DNA from: Oscarella lobularis | Lineage: Eukaryota; Porifera; Homoscleromorpha; Homosclerophorida; Oscarellidae | NCBI RefSeq assembly: GCF_947507565.1 | Contig: NC_089184.1 | Span: 1,054,001-1,118,000, forward strand | Length of the DNA: 64,000 nucleotides | Direction: 5' to 3' | Program-made: the position numbers and the translations under genes | Shown here: positions 58,811 to 64,000 of the stretch, piece by piece | Layout of the letters: the number at the start of each line of letters is the position of its first letter | How positions within the stretch are numbered: position 1 is the stretch's first letter | Notes under the pieces: generated by a model | Told to the model about the DNA's origin: nothing | Database searches by the model: none | The model's input: only the letters and a program-made list of their open reading frames with translations

Positions 58811-61532
58811 TTACTTAGGCTTGGCTGGATTGATTTCGTGCAGGGACTGTCTGGCCAATTTCAATATCTGCTTAGCTGTATTCTTAGATATCTCCGCCTC
58901 CTGCCTGGCCAATTTGGCCGCCGCCAGCTCTTTTTCCGCCTCGACGCGAGCGTTGTGCGCTAGCCGCAGTATCTCCTTCGCTTTCTCCAGCGCCGTCCTC
59001 GGATTTGTTATACTAGTCCAGAGGGGTTCGGCGCTAGCCGCACCGGCACCTGTCTTCTCCTCCGTTTTCTCGGTCTTTCCTTCTGCAACGACGTCGCGCC
59101 TTGGGGAGGGCTCCTTTGCCTCTTTCATCGCTTCCTCCACTTTCTTGATCTCCTCTTTTGTTGGTTCATCGTTTGCGGTTTCTTTTTGTTCTGCTTCTCT
59201 TCTTGTTTCTTCCTCTTTGTCATCTTTAGGCTCTTCGTGTGGGGTTGTCTCTCTCTTGGCTTTCTCTCCTTCTGATTCTTTTTTGTCTGCTTCGTCTTCT
59301 TCTTTTTTCGGTGATGCTTCCTCTTCTTTTACTTTCTCTTCAGGCTCCTTTGCTTGCTCTTCGTTTGCTTTCTCATCAGGCTCCGTCTGGACGACGAATC
59401 ATACCACTCTCCCCTCTCATTTGGGAGTTACTTACCTGCGCAATTTGCACCGCTTCTTCAGGCGTTTTACTCCCTCCTTCATCACCTAAAGACTTCTCTT
59501 CTTGCTTTTCTTCCGCGAGCCCTTCCTCTGCTTTTACATCAACAGAGGGAGCGGACGAGACTTCCTCGGCCTCAACAATGTGAAACCCTAGCTCTTCCGC
59601 TAATTCATCATCCTCTTTCTTTTCCGCTTTGACAACCGAGTCTTTGGATACCTCGTCGTTTTTCAAAGTCCCCTGTTCCTCCTTGCTCTCAACCTTCTCA
59701 GCTGCATCCGCTTTTTCAAGAGCGCCGTCGTCCTTTTTCTCTTGCTGATCCGGCTTTGAATCTACGTCTTCAGGCAATGATGGACTATCAGGCACTTTTG
59801 TAGGCGACAATGGTGCAGAAGACGGTTCCTGAACAGGAGACAACGCGCCAGCCAAATCACTCTCAACACTAGCTTCCTTTGACACTGATACTTCTTTCTC
59901 TTCCTCTTTCTCGACCGACTCCTGTCGTTGATCCGTCTCCATCTTCTCCACCTTCTCCTTCTCTTCGGTCTTGACCTCCTTCTCTTCGGTCTTGACCTCC
60001 TTCTCTTCGGTCTTGACCTCCTTCTCTTCGGTCTTGACCTCCTTCTCTTCGCTCTTGACCTCCTTCTCTTCGCTCTTGACCTCCTTCTCTTTGCTCTTGA
60101 CCTCCTTCTCTTCGCTCTTGACCTCCTTCTCCTTCGGTTTTGCCGCTCGTGGCGCCGGCTTAGGTCTTGGAGCTGGCTTGGGATTCCCCGACGGAGGAGG
60201 AGAAACCGTTGGCTTTCTCGCCGTAGGTCTCGGCGCCGGCTTCGGCGAAGCCCCCCCAGAAGCAGTACTTGGCTTTTTACTAGGAGTAGGCGGCTTAATG
60301 GCTGTCTTCGCCGGTGGAGTCGGCCTGGGCTTCTTAGGCGGCGTCGGCGCTACCGCCGCCGCCGCTTCTTCACCTTCTTCAATAGAAACAGCCTAGCACA
60401 CAATGCAACGAGCTCGCCACACAAAGAAACTCTCTCCCCCCCTTACAAAAAGATCATTGTGTACAGCAGATGCTCGCTTGTGTCTCGCTTCTCTGGTCGG
60501 AGGACGCCGCTGCGATTGGCCCTTGGGGCGAGTGATTCGAGGCAGAACTTTCTCTGCTTCTTTGGATACCTAGAGCGGAGAGAACGATTTTTCTTGTGAA
60601 GATTACGTAGGCGGATTCGCGTACCTGTTCTATAGCAGCCTTGTCAATGCTATCCCCTTTTTCCTTATTGCCCTTTCGTCTCGTCAAACTGTTTTTCAGA
60701 CGAGTAAAACTGATGCCCGTTTTTTCTTTCTTCGACGGCGAAGGCGAAGAATCGCCTCCGCTACCGGAGTCGGCTCGAATAGGCTTCTGACGACTGCCGG
60801 GTTTCATTTCCAACGATATCGCCTCAATCCATTCGCGCGCTTCATCCTGGTCCCTGCCGTGGAGATAGTACGTTCTCATTGGCTGCCCGTTGAAGTCCGG
60901 CTAGGAAGCCATCATAACGTCGACAAATGCTTTGACTGGAGTCGGGTTACCTGCGAGCTCGATACGAGGAAGGCGAATTTGCTCTCTTTGCAATCTTCGT
61001 GCGGCGCGCACGAGTCGTAATCCGCGAGACACACCTCGCCGCTCGGTTTCTTATCCTGTAAGCGAAAGCAGACAGACGCGTCACAGCCGGAACAACGGAT
61101 TCCAGTCATTCATTCATTCAGTCACACAGACTCATCGGACCTTTTCGCTCTTGTAGTAGAACAGGTAGTGATGATCGAGTACGATATAGCGTTTCTGCCA
61201 GCTGCCTTGTCCGTCTTTTCCGCCCAGTTTGAATAGCCAGCCCGTTTTCGACGGCGAAACGAACGCGTTAGCGGCGGGACCGTCAGCATTCTGTAACGAA
61301 AAATCGAAACGTAGTTATCGAATCCCTTCTCCCCGCTATCGCGACCTTCATTCGGTATGCGAGAGAACGAAGAGCCTGCATACTAAAGTCGGGGTCGGGT
61401 GGAAACTTAGATACGATCTACAGAAGTGCTATTTTGAGCTATTTTGGCTTCGAGCGATCCGGTTGCGTCGAAATGGAAAAAGGGGGCCTCGCTTGATGAA
61501 ATTGACGCTAGGCGTCTACACACCTTAGACAT
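58811..61532 (-). CDS. PH-domain protein with long Lys/Glu-rich repeat tail
   Basis: The first coding exon appears to be only MSK (ATG at 61532), followed by an intron of about 240 bases and NADGPAANAFVSPSK. The PH domain reads TGWLFKLGGKDGQGSWQKRY, IVLDHHYLFYYKSEK, DKKPSGEVCLADYDSCAP, KFAFLVSSSQ and RTYYLHGRDQDEAREWIEAI, which has the conserved tryptophan. A basic/serine linker follows (PSPSKKEKTGISFTRLKNSL), then Pro/Ala-rich sequence, then eight copies of a seven-residue KEVKTEE-type unit (59955-60122). A several-hundred-residue KEKE tail ends in an Ala-rich helix (LEKAKEILRLAHNARVEAEK). The PH domain suggests phosphoinositide-dependent membrane recruitment. No known family with this tail comes to mind; the first exon is the least certain part. 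Confidence 0.8.
59955..60122 (-). repeat. Eight 21-bp tandem repeats inside the PH-protein CDS
   Basis: Eight head-to-tail 21-base units (plus strand CTCCTTCTCTTCGGTCTTGA then C). Copies 1-4 are nearly identical, and 5-8 differ by G-to-C or C-to-T changes. Each unit encodes seven residues, KEVKTEE or KEVKSEE/KEVKSKE. Being in frame, copy-number changes would keep the protein open. Confidence 0.95.
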
Positions 61533-61714
61533 CACTTCGGCTATCGCTAGTCACCGTTTCACATCACCAAACCGACGTTTCGCTTCAATAGTTCTTAGCA
61601 GGCTTCCTTCTCGATCTCACGCAGGCGCTTCAGTAGCACGTGGCATCTGGCGGCAAATGATAAAATAATAATAGAAGTGTCCGTTGAAAAAAAAGAAAAA
61701 AAAGAAGTTAAAAA

Positions 61715-64000
61715 TCAGATTGTCTTGTCAGAATTTGACGAATCTTCTTCTTTCTCGCCTTTCTCACTTAGAAGTTTTCTAGTTTTGCCGCTGCTAGTTG
61801 CCGATGGATCCTTCCACATTTTTCGTCTCCACAACTTCCATTGTAGCGATTCTTTCATTCTTTGAATGGTCCCGGGGCTAAATAAATAGTAGCATATTAT
61901 CAAAGCATAAATAGGGAGACCAATTCCAGCGACTATACGCCACGCTTCCTTGTTTTTGCTTCGACTCGTAACAACTGAGTAAATGATTAGTCCCAAGCAT
62001 GATCCCATGCTAACAAGAGCCACAATCCACGCAGCGACGAGAAGAAACTTTGAGAGTCCATAGTTACCCATTACACGACGAGAATTAGTCATGTGAAGAA
62101 CAGGAAAAAGAGCGAAGGGCAAGAGAAGACTTTGCTGAATATTAACCGCGTCGTCCAGCTTGGGAAACTGCTCCAAGGCAGTAGAAATAGTAGTGATCAA
62201 AATCACCGGCACCAACGCTACGGATCGGGTGAGCAAAACACGCTTCCACCGAGACCATTTGATATTGAGAAACCCGTCCATAATAAATTGGCCAGCATAT
62301 GTGCCCATAATAGTTGAAGCTTGGCCTGCAGCTAGAAGTCCAACTCCCCACAAAATTGGAAAGACATGCGGAATGTGTGAAGGAGATCCGCAGTTCTGCA
62401 ATCCATTGCAATACCATTCGCTAATGTTTGCTCCATTGAGTTCGATAGAACAGTTCAGTGATTCGTTATAAGAAAATCTGAGATAACATCCCTAAATTTA
62501 ATAAATTGAAACGCGAGAAAAACCGTTTGAAAATCGTTCTTTTACCGAAGACAGTAAGTTCAAATCACGCCCAAACATGTACTAGACGTTGGCGTGCATG
62601 AAAAAAGTACTGTAGTACGGCTATTTGCATACCTGGCCAAAGATACTTATGACAAATAGATTGATCAGAAAGGAAAAAAACAAGGCAATGCCTGAGAAAA
62701 GATCAACCCTTTTGACGCTTCTAGTTAAAGCAATGACAAAAGACTCACCAGAATCTATAGAGTTGTACAAAATGCCCTCTCTAATAGCCTGGTGCTTTTC
62801 TCGATCTATATTTCGAGACTTTGCACGTATTAGCAAGATAATTTAATGAGAACACGGTGTCTACTTACTAAAACCAACGCTGAGTGAAGGTAGATATTGT
62901 GAGGCATGATAACGGCACCAACAATTCCCAAAGCAGTAAGTGGTAATGAAGATGACGTGACATTGACAGAGCCCGTGACATTAGGATAAAAAAGTCCTTT
63001 TAGTACATCCACTTGGTTTGGATGACTATAACCATACTAAAATACAACCAATTATTAAAAGTAGCAGCAGCCAGCGCCAATCATCCAACCGACCATATAT
63101 CCCAAGCACACCAGTAGAGTCATTATCAGTGTAATTATAACAGCTTCTAGTTTTCGTATCCCTAACAGTCATTGTACAGTGTAAACTTAGAGAAGAGATT
63201 GGCTGTATACCGAATTTCTCAAGGAAAAGTATTGTAAATGTATCGACTCCAGTTATGATGGCTCCAGCAAACAGAGGAATACTACGACCAGGCGAGTCTG
63301 ATGGGTCAGCCAGAAATCAAATAAAAATAGCATTATTTACCGTCCGTATGACAAAAGATTAAGTGCAACTGCAGACCCAAAAACTTCCTAAAGTGCTCAG
63401 GTCTGCTTCCATGTTTCAACGCGTCACGTTTATCAAACCTGAATATCAGCACCAATGATAGCCAACTCCATTAGAAGCCACAAAAACAGTCGTGGCCATT
63501 TAGGATATTTTTCCCGACAGACTTGAGCCAAATGCATTCCAGTAACAACGCCAAGACGTGCAGCAAGTAGCTAGTACAGTGTAGAGTCAAAGCAGAATTA
63601 CCACAGAAGAGATCGAAGCTATATCTGTCCACCTGCAAGATATATCCACCCAATGTGGATAACAGCAAAGCAAACAGTAGCTAGAATGATCAGTTACAAA
63701 TAGGCGACTTTGAACCAATAGCACGTACTGAATATCTAGCTTTGCCTCCTGCAATGACATCGGACTCCAAGTTGCCTGGATCGATGTAGGCGACACTCAT
63801 CAGAAATCCTGGACCCATGAAGGCCAAGAGCTTTCTCAAACTAAACTGCACAGCAAAAAAATAGAGCAAAGCCTTTTTATGTCGTTTGATCGCGCTCTCA
63901 CGCCACGATGCGGCAATTCCGGAATTTGAACGAGCTGACTGCTTTCGTACGTTACTTCTCCCGATTGATCGATGTCGTTTGAGAGAAGGAAATAGCTTCC
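61715..64000 (-). CDS. SLC11A: NRAMP/SLC11 divalent metal transporter (5' end outside window)
   Basis: Proton-coupled Fe/Mn transporter. The sequence enters from the right edge with the cytosolic N-terminus ([20 protein letters not shown]), then [20 protein letters not shown] and the metal-binding DPGN motif in [12 protein letters not shown]6 carries the second metal motif in [19 protein letters not shown]. Later segments include [20 protein letters not shown] (the family transport-signature region), [31 protein letters not shown], and a basic then Ser/Lys/Glu-rich tail ending SSNSDKTI. At least ten exons are in view. Motifs on both helices that bind metal are intact. The start codon and perhaps the first few dozen residues lie beyond 64000. 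SLC11A1 versus A2 type cannot be decided. Confidence 0.95.

Noticed and set aside
59928-60599. Leu/Phe-rich plus-strand frame resembling a membrane protein
   Set aside because: It is antisense of the KEKE repeat region; the repeated LLLFGLD pattern is simply the complement of the 21-base units.

Overview
This is nuclear DNA from an animal with a very compact genome. Genes carry many introns of about 45-100 bases with GT-AG ends. About 23 protein genes are packed at one per 2-3 kb on both strands, and gaps between coding regions are often only 40-250 bases. The repertoire is metazoan: cathepsin H, a LRRK1-type Roco kinase with ankyrin repeats, an SHB-family SH2 adaptor, OSTF1, FAM219, C3orf38, C4orf33, NRAMP, and a class III-like myosin. 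A single-exon beta/gamma-crystallin-like gene and the very short introns make me favour an early-branching animal such as a sponge (perhaps a homoscleromorph). That placement is inference; I saw no species-diagnostic sequence.

Layout. 1-6.3 kb: two tandem myosin genes on the minus strand, the left one cut by the window edge; the complete one ends in an SH2 domain. 6.4-9.9 kb: eEF2 (minus). 10-12 kb: cathepsin H (minus). 12.1-14.1 kb: sparse DNA with three small or partial gene models I do not recognise, including a tiny Cys-rich protein. 14.2-16.6 kb: ALDH7A1 (minus). 17.6-21.8 kb: PIK3C3/VPS34 (minus). 21.9-22.5 kb: unrecognised gene. 23-30.8 kb: fumarate hydratase, C4orf33, FAM219, DPH1, crystallin and DHRS7. 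30.9-36.5 kb: IDH3A, C3orf38, UBE2Q. 36.8-40.2 kb: SHB-like adaptor and SUGP1 (plus). 40.2-48.0 kb: an unbroken minus-strand row MRPL24, CCDC112, ULK3, TMEM41A, MORF4L1 with only 72-110 bases between coding regions. 48.2-49.4 kb: fructose-1,6-bisphosphatase (plus). 49.6-57.0 kb: LRRK-type kinase (minus). 57.3-58.5 kb: OSTF1 (plus). 58.8-61.5 kb: PH-domain protein with a KE-rich repeat tail (minus). 61.7 kb to the right edge: NRAMP metal transporter, 5' end missing.

Most genes are housekeeping and functionally unrelated, so this is a gene-dense chromosomal block rather than one pathway. Some functional links exist: eEF2 lies 17 kb from DPH1, which starts the diphthamide modification of eEF2; fumarate hydratase and IDH3A are both TCA-cycle enzymes; VPS34 and ULK3 belong to autophagy-related kinase families. 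Many of the genes (CTSH, MORF4L1, IDH3A, UBE2Q2, ULK3, FAM219B, SHF, LRRK1) have human orthologues or family members on chromosome 15q, which suggests an ancient animal linkage group.

Gene models were assembled by eye from splice signals and protein similarity from memory. Ends of terminal exons are reliable to within a base or two; some internal exon borders were not individually verified.
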